23,114 nucleotides of DNA from Enterovirga sp. (lineage in GTDB: Bacteria; Pseudomonadota; Alphaproteobacteria; Rhizobiales; Beijerinckiaceae). The stretch lies in NCBI GenBank assembly GCA_028290385.1, contig JAQGJZ010000272.1:1-23114 (forward strand). The letters are read 5' to 3'. The translations under genes were made by a program, and so were the position numbers. This document shows positions 1 through 7,172 of this stretch, piece after piece. The notes under the pieces are model-generated. The model made no database searches. It saw nothing but the letters and a program-made list of their open reading frames with translations, and had not been told where the DNA came from. The stretch's first letter is position 1, and each line of letters starts with the position of its first letter.

Positions 1-352
1 CGGCGCGGTCGAACAACGTCATAGAGGAGCGGAATTTCAGGTCATCGGGTGAGCCGAAGATGGCGTGGAGCGACCGCCCCTCAACACCGAGAACGGCCCG
101 CGTACAGGCAACCAGCCGTGAGCCCAGCACCGGATGGGCGAGATAGGCCTCAGCTTCGGCGAGACCCGCGATCCCGTAGAGCTGGGCCGTCGGGGACAGT
201 CCGAGGCCGGCCAACTGGGGAAAGATGAACCACGTCCAATGGCTGCGCTTTCGCCCGGCGCGTAGCTCGGCGAGCGCCGCGTCGTACACCCCGGCCTGCG
301 CATCAAGGAACCGCCCGAGTTGGGGCGGTCCGGGATCATCGGGCAAGGGCAT
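1..352 (-). CDS. DUF1810 family protein, 3' end cut by window edge
   Basis: Reading the minus strand from an ATG at 352 gives about 117 codons that stay open to the left window edge, so the C-terminus is missing. The family is usually around 140 residues. The start MPLPDDPG is followed by LGRFLDAQAGVYDAAL, then SHWTWFIFPQLAGLG, LAHPVLGSRL and IFGSPDDLKFRSSMTLF, which are the characteristic blocks of DUF1810. A GGGAG ribosome site lies 8 nt before the ATG. The gene follows dgoK on the same strand with a 40-bp gap and may be cotranscribed. The biochemical role of DUF1810 proteins is not established; they are small cytosolic proteins with a conserved Trp/His-rich core. The family call is confident and the function is unknown. 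Confidence 0.88.
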   Translation of the reverse strand, partial: MPLPDDPGPPQLGRFLDAQAGVYDAALAELRAGRKRSHWTWFIFPQLAGLGLSPTAQLYGIAGLAEAEAYLAHPVLGSRLVACTRAVLGVEGRSLHAIFGSPDDLKFRSSMTLFDRA

Positions 353-392
353 TGTCACAGCTCCCGAACGCCTCCGTCACAAGCCCAGCCTT

Positions 393-1286
393 TCACGCGG
401 GGCGGTACTTGAGAATGGCCCCGAGCCCGGCAAGCAAGGTTTCCTCCTGGGCCCGCACGGTCACCGCGATCCCTTCTGCTCGCAGCGCGCACACGTACAG
501 GTCGGCGCGAGGCGGGTCGGCGACCACCGTCACCTGTCCGGGCCGGCCATAGAGCCGGAACGCGCCCGCGATCTCCTCGCCCGTGAGAAGGCCGGAGAGG
601 TAGGGGCCGAGCTTCTCCGGCGTGAGGCGGCCGGTGAGCGTCCCGGCGCGCGCGGCAAAGAGCGCGTTCAGGAGGCCACCTTCGGCAGGGCCCCGGAACG
701 AGGAGGCCGCGAAGCCCTCCGCGAACCCGGCCTCGTCGGCCGGCTCGGCTGCCGGGCGCCCCACCATCGAGTGCTCGCGCAGCAAGCCGTAGAGTTCACC
801 GGTAAGGAAGGTCGCGAAAGACGACACCCGGCCGCCTTGCATCAGCGCCCATTTGCAATGGGTCCCGGGCAGGCAGACGAGGCCGTCGCGCACGCCTGAG
901 CCGAGAAGATGCGTTTCCTCTCCCCGCATCACGTCCGCCGCGGCGGTCCCGGCCATTGTCAGGCCCGGTACGATCGAGGCAGTCCGGCCCTCGCCGATGT
1001 CGATGCGGGTCAGCGCCGCCGCGATCTCCTCCGCGCCGGCCGGGCATGCGGCATAGGGCGCGAGGGCCCAGCCTTCCCGGCTGCCTGCCATGCCAACGAG
1101 CACCACCGGAAGCTCGGGCTCGCCAGCAAGCCACGCGCCGCAATGCCGGTCGAAAACTGCGGCGTGCTGCCCCCGTTGCAGGCGGGAGACCCCATCATCC
1201 GATTCCGAGCGGGCGAGGACGTGGGTGCCGTCGACGAGCAGAGCCCGGATACGGCTGGTGCCCCAGTCAACCGCGACGAAGCGCAT
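393..1286 (-). CDS. dgoK: 2-dehydro-3-deoxygalactonokinase (DgoK)
   Basis: The 297-residue product is close to the usual DgoK length. It opens with VAVDWGTSRIRALLVD, the sugar-kinase phosphate-binding start (D-x-G-T), and carries LPGTHCKWALMQGGRV followed by FATFLTGELYGLLREHS, the block that identifies DgoK. In the De Ley-Doudoroff route of D-galactonate use, this cytosolic enzyme phosphorylates 2-keto-3-deoxy-galactonate with ATP. The partner aldolase (dgoA) and a galactonate dehydratase are not next to it. The upstream neighbour is an outer-membrane barrel gene that ends only 12 bp before the ATG, with a strong GGAGG site 5 nt before the start lying in that gap. The pair is therefore probably cotranscribed. 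A sugar-acid dehydratase lies about 6 kb away in the window and may act in related metabolism. Confidence 0.93.
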   Translation of the reverse strand: MRFVAVDWGTSRIRALLVDGTHVLARSESDDGVSRLQRGQHAAVFDRHCGAWLAGEPELPVVLVGMAGSREGWALAPYAACPAGAEEIAAALTRIDIGEGRTASIVPGLTMAGTAAADVMRGEETHLLGSGVRDGLVCLPGTHCKWALMQGGRVSSFATFLTGELYGLLREHSMVGRPAAEPADEAGFAEGFAASSFRGPAEGGLLNALFAARAGTLTGRLTPEKLGPYLSGLLTGEEIAGAFRLYGRPGQVTVVADPPRADLYVCALRAEGIAVTVRAQEETLLAGLGAILKYRPA

Positions 1287-1298
1287 CCGGACCTCCGG

Positions 1299-2351
1299 TC
1301 AGAAGCTCACCTTCAGTTTCACGCGTGCCTGGTGGCGATCGAAATCGTCGAGGTCGAGCGCGCCGGGCTGGCCTTTGGCATGTCCGGCGACCTGGACGTT
1401 CCACGCCGCAGAGAGCGAAACCTTCTCGCCGACCTGCCAGAACATCGTTGGGCCGAGATACAGCGCTTCGCCGTCGAAGCTGCGCAGGGCGATTCCTTCG
1501 TATTTGCGCAGATAGCGGAGTTCGGCGCCGGCGAAGAGCGTCTCGCCCAGCCGGACCGAGAGCGCGCCTCCGATGCCGAGGGTGGCATCGCGTTCGGTCC
1601 GGGTCGGGTCACCGTCGGGCGCCACGGGATAGCGTGGCCGGAACACCTCCGGCTCGTAGCTGACGTTGATGGCGCCAAACAGCCGGTCGGGGACGAGCTC
1701 GGCGTCTGCGCTCAGCCGAGCCTCCAGGGCGGTCCGGGTGCCGCGCTGGCCGGAATCGTCCTCGAAGAATCCGAGTTGCGGCTGCACCGAGACCGTCAGG
1801 CCGACGCCGTCCTGCTTGCGGGTGAGCAGGGCGTATTTGAACTCGGCGCCGATCGCGCCGACGCCGCCGCCCACGCGGTCATCGAGACCCTGCACCCCCC
1901 GTATGCGGAAATGGTCGAACGTGACCGACCCGGCGAAGCTGAAATTCTCGAGGGGGATGTATTCAGCCTCGAGGCCCGGCTGCCAAACGCGATAGCTCCC
2001 GCCCCGTCGGCTCGCCCGCAAGCGGGTGTCCAGGCTGAGCTCGGTCTCGCCCACATCCCCGACATCGCTGCCGATCGTGAAGCCGAACAGGTCCTCGCTG
2101 TCGACCTCGGTCTTGTCCTGGCCGCCCTTGCCGTCCTCCGGCTTTTCGCTCGCGGGTTGGGCCGGAGCCCCGGCGCGCGGCGCCTGGTTCGGGCGGCCGG
2201 CGGCGCGGGCTGCTCTGGGCATCGGCGCGCTGCAGGCGAGAGCCGCGCCGAGCAGGACCAGCGCGGGCAGGCGCACGCCGCGGGGCCTGCCACGTTCACC
2301 GGATCGGGACAGAGAGAGCTGCCCATCCGAGCTCGGGACAACGGTGAGCAT
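1299..2351 (-). CDS. Predicted outer-membrane beta-barrel protein, unrecognised family
   Basis: The 350-residue product starts with a hydrophilic stretch, then arginines followed by the hydrophobic run LPALVLLGAALACSA and an alanine-rich cleavage region ending ARAA near residue 51. This fits a Sec signal peptide with a long n-region. A Pro/Ala-rich and acidic segment (about 52-90) follows. The rest alternates polar and hydrophobic residues with many aromatic-capped strands, and the protein ends KLKVSF. A terminal phenylalanine is the classic outer-membrane barrel assembly signal. The chosen ATG has a GGAGGAG site about 9 nt upstream. The Cys in LAC makes a lipoprotein conceivable, but the lipobox is poor. 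The gene is immediately upstream of dgoK, so uptake or export of a sugar acid is possible but unproven. Confidence 0.78.
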   Translation of the reverse strand: MLTVVPSSDGQLSLSRSGERGRPRGVRLPALVLLGAALACSAPMPRAARAAGRPNQAPRAGAPAQPASEKPEDGKGGQDKTEVDSEDLFGFTIGSDVGDVGETELSLDTRLRASRRGGSYRVWQPGLEAEYIPLENFSFAGSVTFDHFRIRGVQGLDDRVGGGVGAIGAEFKYALLTRKQDGVGLTVSVQPQLGFFEDDSGQRGTRTALEARLSADAELVPDRLFGAINVSYEPEVFRPRYPVAPDGDPTRTERDATLGIGGALSVRLGETLFAGAELRYLRKYEGIALRSFDGEALYLGPTMFWQVGEKVSLSAAWNVQVAGHAKGQPGALDLDDFDRHQARVKLKVSF

Positions 2352-2487
2352 CGTGCCGCGTCTCCTCCGGTCCGGCGTCGGCGCGCCGCCGTCCCATCGC
2401 TACCCTTTGCCGCGCGATGCGGAAATCACCCCGGCGCCACACCGCGGCAGGATCACGTGCTTTCCCTGCTGCTGTCCCCGGCGACGG

Positions 2488-3117
2488 CTAGCGTGTGCCG
2501 AACATGCGATCCCCGGCATCACCCAGGCCGGGCACGATGTAGCCGTGCTCGTTCAGCTTTTCGTCGATCGCGGCGGTCCAGATCGGCACGTCCGGGTGCA
2601 TCGCCTGGAAGTTCGCGATCCCTTCCGGGGCCGCCAGCAGGCACACGATGCGCAACTCCCTTGCGCCGCGCTCCTTCAGGCGATCGACGGCCGCGATGGC
2701 CGAGTTCGCGGTGGCGAGCATGGGGTCGAGCACCAGCACTTGGCGGTCGGCGAGGTCGGAGGGCGCCTTGAAGTAGTACTCGACGGCCGAGAGCGTTTGC
2801 GGGTCGCGGTACAGCCCGACATGCGCCACGCGGGCGGAGGGCACGAGATCGAGCATGCCGTCCAGGAAACCGACCCCGGCGCGCAGGATGGGCGCGAGCA
2901 CGAGCTTCTTGCCTGCCAGCTGGGGCGCCTGCATGCGGGTCATCGGCGTTTCGATCTCGATTGTCTCGAGCGGCAGGTCGCGCGTGACTTCGTAGAGCAG
3001 CAGCATCCCGATCTCGTTCAGGAGCTGCCGGAAACCCTTCGTCGAGCGCGTCTTGTCCCGCATCAGGGTCAGCTTGTGCTGGACCAGCGGGTGGTCGACG
3101 ACGGTTACGCCCTGCAT
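2488..3117 (-). CDS. upp: Uracil phosphoribosyltransferase
   Basis: The 209-residue product has the standard length and all family blocks: an N-terminal [47 protein letters not shown], the PRPP-binding loop [13 protein letters not shown] from about residue 128, and the uracil-binding C-terminus [17 protein letters not shown]. It converts uracil and PRPP to UMP in the cytosol, normally for salvage. The ATG is preceded by AGAGG with a 6-nt spacer. The gene lies 62 bp behind a DUF1688/Urc4 gene on the same strand. Because a uracil phosphoribosyltransferase (Urc6) is a step of the URC uracil-degradation route, this copy may serve catabolism as well as salvage. The PRPP loop reads ATANS where E. 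coli has ATGGS. That is probably tolerated, but the Gly change is worth noting. Confidence 0.96.
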   Translation of the reverse strand: MQGVTVVDHPLVQHKLTLMRDKTRSTKGFRQLLNEIGMLLLYEVTRDLPLETIEIETPMTRMQAPQLAGKKLVLAPILRAGVGFLDGMLDLVPSARVAHVGLYRDPQTLSAVEYYFKAPSDLADRQVLVLDPMLATANSAIAAVDRLKERGARELRIVCLLAAPEGIANFQAMHPDVPIWTAAIDEKLNEHGYIVPGLGDAGDRMFGTR

Positions 3118-3179
3118 CCGGAACCTCTAGTTGGCACCCCATCTGGCCCAAGCAGGGTAGGGCCGGCAAGCGGGCGGGG

Positions 3180-4454
3180 TCAGAAGACGGTGCCGTCGCT
3201 CACCACCCGCAGAGGCGGCTCGCCGTCCGGTCGCTTGTCCCGCGCGAGGCGCCGGCCGGTGGCCCAGGTGCCGCCCTCGAGCACCTTGCCCAGAGGGAAT
3301 TGCTCCGCCGAGACGCCGAGCCGCTTGCGGATTTCCTCGCCCACCCGGTCGAGCAACGCGACGGTGAGCGCGCGCCATTCGACCACCAGCGCCGAATCGA
3401 CGCTGTGGGGACGCGATGCCTCGGTCGGCTCGCGCAGCGCCAGCACGCCCGTGTCGATGAACAGCCCACCGTTGCGGTATTCGGGCAGCCCGGTCAGCCC
3501 GTCGAGTTCGGTCACCGCGATGCCGGCTTCCTCCATCGGCTCCACAAGCGAATAGGCGAGCCATTGCGACAGCTTGTGGAAGGGCACCAGGCTGTCCCTC
3601 GCATCCGCCGTGCGGATTGCGGGATGGCGCCACGTGTCGCCGAGATCCAGGCCGCCGAGCGCGATGCGCCCCGGCCAGACCGGCCCGAGATACAGGAGAA
3701 GCGCCTCCAGGATCGCCGCGGCCGTGATCTGCTCATTTGGCGCGCGCCCGATCAGGTAGTCGAACAGCCCACCCGGGCGCGGATCGTCGGCGATGCCGAA
3801 GATCTCCGGGCGGTCGGCCACGACCTGGCCGAGGCGGTTGAGGAGTGAGGCCCGGCCCTCGAGCCCGAGGAGCGGGTTCTGCGCGGAGGCCTGCATCCCG
3901 CGGGCGAGCTCCGTGACGGACAGGGACGCGAGCCCGCCTGCATCGGCCCGGAAGGGCTCGTCCGGCCGAGCCGAGAAGGCGCCCCCGATGAACATGTCGA
4001 AGCTCGCAACCGCGAGCCCTTCCGAGCGCGTGTAGCTCTCGCCCGTGCGGCCCTCTTCGTAGTGCCACGCGGCGCCCGCGCCTGCGTCCAGCAGCACGCT
4101 CACGATCGCGAGGTCGAAGGCTGCGCGGGCGCGCTCGCGCGGGTCGGCCCAGCGGATCGCCTCCGCCATCGTGCCCCAGCGGTCCAGCCCGCCGGCCGCG
4201 AAGTGCCGCCACCGGGAATGCAGCGGGACGTCCAGGGTGGGGTATTCGGCACGGATCGTGGCGACGACCTCGTCCGCGCAGGCAGGCAGCCGGGCAAGGT
4301 CGACGGCGAAGTGCTCGAGCCTGCCAGCGAGCCCGAGCTGCAGAATGGTCTGCGCCCGCTCCCGCACAGCATGGGAGGACAGAAGGCTGCGCGCGGCCGC
4401 GGCGTCAGGAGAAGGGTCGGTGTCCGGCAAGGTCGATCCAGCGATGGGGGTCAA
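3180..4454 (-). CDS. DUF1688 / Urc4-Urg3 family protein of uracil catabolism
   Basis: The 424-residue product matches the DUF1688 family, known from yeast URC4 and fungal Urg3. Recognisable parts are the N-terminal SHAVRERAQTIL, VPLHSRWRHFAAGGLDRW, the central GAGAAWHYEE and SYTRSEGLAVASF, and the C-terminal GLPEYRNGGLFIDTGVL. URC genes are needed for a reductive-independent uracil breakdown that passes through uridine nucleotides. The exact reaction of Urc4 is unknown to me. The start is a TTG at 4454 whose last two bases begin the TGA stop of the upstream gene (TTGA overlap), with AGGG 5 nt before it; this indicates translational coupling. upp follows 62 bp downstream. The usual partner Urc1, a GTP-cyclohydrolase-II-like protein, is not in the window. 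Confidence 0.88.
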   Translation of the reverse strand: MTPIAGSTLPDTDPSPDAAAARSLLSSHAVRERAQTILQLGLAGRLEHFAVDLARLPACADEVVATIRAEYPTLDVPLHSRWRHFAAGGLDRWGTMAEAIRWADPRERARAAFDLAIVSVLLDAGAGAAWHYEEGRTGESYTRSEGLAVASFDMFIGGAFSARPDEPFRADAGGLASLSVTELARGMQASAQNPLLGLEGRASLLNRLGQVVADRPEIFGIADDPRPGGLFDYLIGRAPNEQITAAAILEALLLYLGPVWPGRIALGGLDLGDTWRHPAIRTADARDSLVPFHKLSQWLAYSLVEPMEEAGIAVTELDGLTGLPEYRNGGLFIDTGVLALREPTEASRPHSVDSALVVEWRALTVALLDRVGEEIRKRLGVSAEQFPLGKVLEGGTWATGRRLARDKRPDGEPPLRVVSDGTVF

Positions 4455-5263
4455 TAGCCCTGCAGCACCACCACCTTCGGGGTGCCAGGCAGCGTTTCGC
4501 GCGAGAGGGTCATGCTCGCGCTGTCCAGCCGTGCGACGTCCCAGGATTTCGCACGCGCTCGATCGAGAAAGCGGTTCAGCGTGCTCTGGCCGAAGAAGTG
4601 CATCGGCACGATGAGCTTCGGACCCATGGCGGACAACACCTCCATCATGCCCTCGATGTCGAGCGTGTAGGACCCGTCAACGGGCACGAGGGCGACATCG
4701 ATCCGTCCGAGCTGCTTCAGGTGTTCGGGGGTGAGCGTGTGATGCAAATGCCCGAGATGGGCAATGCAGAGGTCGGCCGCCTCGAACACGAAGATCGAGT
4801 TCCCCTCCCGGATGGTGGTCTCCCCGCCCCATTGACGGATGTTGGTCACGACGTTGCGTATCCGCACGTCGCCGAACCGCTCGTCATAGGCGGGGGCGGG
4901 GCCGCCATTCGGGTTCCAGCCCCGCAAGATCGTCTTGATGCCCGGGTCGGGCCGCGTCGAGTAATGCGTCGAGTGCGCCCGGTTCATGGTCACGACGTCC
5001 GGCGTCACGGCGGGCCGGACATAGTCGTTGTAATCGGTGGCGATTTTCACGCCGCCCGCGGTCTCGATGAGGAAGGTCGCGTGCCCGACGAAGGTCAGCC
5101 CGACCTCGTTCTGCGCGAGCGCGGCCGGGATGATCGGCAGGGAGCGGCCGGCGACGAGGCCGGGGCAGCCCTCCTCCGAGGCCGCGCTTCGGCCAGGCCC
5201 GAGGACCAGCGCCGCGCACAGGACCAGCACGAGGTGCAGGGCTGAACCGAGCTTCAGTCGCAT
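4451..5263 (-). CDS. Secreted metallo-beta-lactamase-fold hydrolase (UlaG-like), atypical metal motif
   Basis: The 270-residue product begins MRLKLGSALHLVLVLCAALVLG with a cleavage region around GRSAASEE, a clear Sec signal peptide that implies a periplasmic enzyme. The MBL fold starts with LTFVGHATFLIET and runs through later metal-type histidines in IAHLGHLHH and a final LIVPMHFF. The position of the canonical HxHxDH motif reads RAHSTH, so its first His and its Asp are replaced. The substrate is unknown. The ATG has a GGAGG site 6 nt upstream. The stop overlaps the TTG start of the DUF1688 gene, placing this gene first in a three-gene unit with urc4 and upp. A role linked to uracil degradation products is only suggested by that position. 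Confidence 0.85.
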   Translation of the reverse strand: MRLKLGSALHLVLVLCAALVLGPGRSAASEEGCPGLVAGRSLPIIPAALAQNEVGLTFVGHATFLIETAGGVKIATDYNDYVRPAVTPDVVTMNRAHSTHYSTRPDPGIKTILRGWNPNGGPAPAYDERFGDVRIRNVVTNIRQWGGETTIREGNSIFVFEAADLCIAHLGHLHHTLTPEHLKQLGRIDVALVPVDGSYTLDIEGMMEVLSAMGPKLIVPMHFFGQSTLNRFLDRARAKSWDVARLDSASMTLSRETLPGTPKVVVLQGY

Positions 5264-5282
5264 CAGCGGCCTCCAATCCGTG

Positions 5283-5304
5283 GCAAGCCTTGCATAGCTC
5301 TTGC
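5283..5304. promoter_or_regulatory. Operator-like inverted repeat in the divergent MBL/antiporter interval
   Basis: The 108-bp interval between two divergent genes contains GCAAG-C-CTTGC at 5283-5293, a perfect 5-bp inverted repeat around one base. A further CTTGC follows at 5300-5304, so GGCAAG at 5282-5287 also pairs with CTTGCC at 5300-5305. Repeated half-sites of this kind suit a transcription-factor site serving one or both genes. No particular regulator can be named from the sequence. Confidence 0.3.
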
Positions 5305-5371
5305 CGCTCGCGCCAGCCTTCGGGCGCGAAACGGCCCCGCGGCAGGGAAGCTGCCGTTCAAGGACGCGTGA

Positions 5372-7162
5372 ATGCTCGAGACCCTGCTGTTTCTCCTCGC
5401 CGGCGCGGTGCTGTTGGTGCCGCTGACCCGGCGGGCGGGGTTCGGTTCGATCCTGGGCTACCTGATCGCGGGTGCGGTGATCGGGCCCGTCGGGTTCCGG
5501 CTGGTGACGGATGTCGAGACGATCCGGCAGGTGTCCGAGCTCGGCATCATCATGCTGCTGTTCCTGATCGGGCTGGAGCTTCGGCCGCGTCGGCTCTGGG
5601 TGATGCGGCGAAGCGTCTTCGGGCTCGGCGCGGCGCAGGTTGCGCTGACCGGCGCGATCCTGGCGCTGCCGCTGGCCGCGCTCGGCCTGTCATGGGCGAC
5701 CGCGGCCGTGCTCGGTCTCGGTCTCGCCCTGTCCTCGACCGCCATCGTGCTGCCGATGCTCGCCGAACGCGAACTTCTCGGGCTCGGCTCGGGGCGGGAC
5801 AGTTTTGCGGTGCTGCTGTTCCAGGACCTCGCTTTTATTCCGCTGATCGCGCTGGTGCCGCTGCTCGCCGGCCAGTCCCTGCCGGACGAGCTGCCGTGGC
5901 TGGCGGTGGCGAAGGGCGCCGGCGGGATCGTGCTCATCCTGGTCGGTGGAACGCTTCTGCTGCCGCGCGTCTTCCGGGCGATCGGCGGTTCGAGGACGCC
6001 GGAGGTGTTCACGGCCACCTCGCTGCTGACCGTGGTCGGTGCGGGCGCGATCGCGCATGCGGCGGGCCTCTCGACCTCGCTCGGCGCGTTTCTGGCCGGG
6101 GTGCTTCTCTCGACCTCCGAGTACCGGCATGAGCTGGAGGCGGACATCAAGCCTTTCGAAGGCCTGCTGCTCGGGTTCTTCTTCATCTCGGTCGGCATGT
6201 CGGCGAACCTCGGGCTGGCGCTCTCGGAGCCGCTCCGCATCGCGGCGGGCCTTGTCGGGCTGATGGCCGCGAAGGTCGCCGTGTGCCTGCTGATCGGGCG
6301 CCTCTCCGGGCAGCCCTGGCTCACCTCGCTGCGCTTCTCGCTCGCGCTGTCGCAGGGGAGCGAGTTCAGCTTCGTGCTGTTCGGGCTCGCGGTGGCGCTC
6401 GGCATGCTGCCGGGCAACGTCGCGGACGAGGCGAACCTCGTCGTGGCGTTTTCGATGGCTGCGACGCCGGTCCTGTTTGCGCTGTCGGAGCGCTTCGTGG
6501 TGCGGCGCCTGACCGTCCCGCCGCCGCCCGTCTACGACGCCATCTCCGAACAGGGCGCGCCGGTGATCATCTGCGGCTTTGGCCGCATGGGCCAGATCGT
6601 CGGCCGCGTGCTCCGCATGCGGGGCATCGGGTTCGTGGCCTTGGAGATGGACGCCGCCCAGGTGGTGGTGCTGCGCCGGTTCGGCAGCACCGTCTATTTT
6701 GGCGATCCCGGCCGGCCGGACCTCCTGCGCGCTGCCGGTGCCGAGAACTCGCGCCTGCTCGTGAACTGCCTGGCCGACATCGAGGAGAACATCGCGCTCG
6801 TCGACGTCGTGCAGCGCAATTTCCCGAACCTCAAGATCATCAGCCGGGCGCGCAACCGGCGCCACGCGCATCTCCTGATCGACAGGGGCGTGAAGATCTT
6901 CGTCCGGGAAACCTTCTATTCGAGCCTGCGCCTGACGGAGCACGTGCTGGAAGCGCTCGGCGTCGCCTCACCGGAGGCGCGCCGGGCCGTCGACATCTTT
7001 CGGCAGCATGACGAGCGCTCGCTCTTCGCGACGCATCCCTTCTACGACGACGAGCAGCAGGTCATTCAGAGCGCGAATCAGACAGCGGCCGAGCTCACCC
7101 GGATCTTCCAGGCGGATCAGGAAAGCGCGTCCCCGAAATCCGCCGAGAAGGCGCCCGCCTAG
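5372..7162 (+). CDS. CPA2-family cation:proton antiporter with RCK (TrkA-N) domain, Kef/YbaL-type
   Basis: The 596-residue product has about twelve hydrophobic segments in residues 1-380, with the family motifs GYLIAGAVIGP, LLFLIGLEL, LALSSTAIVLP, LLFQDLAFIPL, SLGAFLAGVLLS and QGSEFSFVLFGLA. A cytosolic Rossmann domain follows from about residue 395, with the nucleotide loop GFGRMG at 402-407, and a charged tail. This is the architecture of KefB/KefC/YbaL inner-membrane potassium/proton antiporters gated by nucleotide or thiol ligands. No KefF/KefG-type ancillary gene is adjacent, and ion specificity cannot be read from sequence. AAGGA lies 7 nt before the ATG. The gene is divergent from the MBL gene and ends 10 bp from the convergent dehydratase gene. 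Confidence 0.93.
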   Translation: MLETLLFLLAGAVLLVPLTRRAGFGSILGYLIAGAVIGPVGFRLVTDVETIRQVSELGIIMLLFLIGLELRPRRLWVMRRSVFGLGAAQVALTGAILALPLAALGLSWATAAVLGLGLALSSTAIVLPMLAERELLGLGSGRDSFAVLLFQDLAFIPLIALVPLLAGQSLPDELPWLAVAKGAGGIVLILVGGTLLLPRVFRAIGGSRTPEVFTATSLLTVVGAGAIAHAAGLSTSLGAFLAGVLLSTSEYRHELEADIKPFEGLLLGFFFISVGMSANLGLALSEPLRIAAGLVGLMAAKVAVCLLIGRLSGQPWLTSLRFSLALSQGSEFSFVLFGLAVALGMLPGNVADEANLVVAFSMAATPVLFALSERFVVRRLTVPPPPVYDAISEQGAPVIICGFGRMGQIVGRVLRMRGIGFVALEMDAAQVVVLRRFGSTVYFGDPGRPDLLRAAGAENSRLLVNCLADIEENIALVDVVQRNFPNLKIISRARNRRHAHLLIDRGVKIFVRETFYSSLRLTEHVLEALGVASPEARRAVDIFRQHDERSLFATHPFYDDEQQVIQSANQTAAELTRIFQADQESASPKSAEKAPA

Positions 7163-7172
7163 CGCTGCGGGT

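Noticed and set aside
909..2771. Long plus-strand open frame of about 620 codons across dgoK and the barrel gene
   Set aside because: It is antisense to dgoK and the barrel gene, both of which have recognisable protein features and ribosome sites; its composition is low-complexity Arg/Ala/Gly as expected for a GC-rich shadow.
7163..7172. Terminator in the 10-bp convergent gap between antiporter and dehydratase
   Set aside because: The gap is too short and no stem with T-run is visible across the gene ends.
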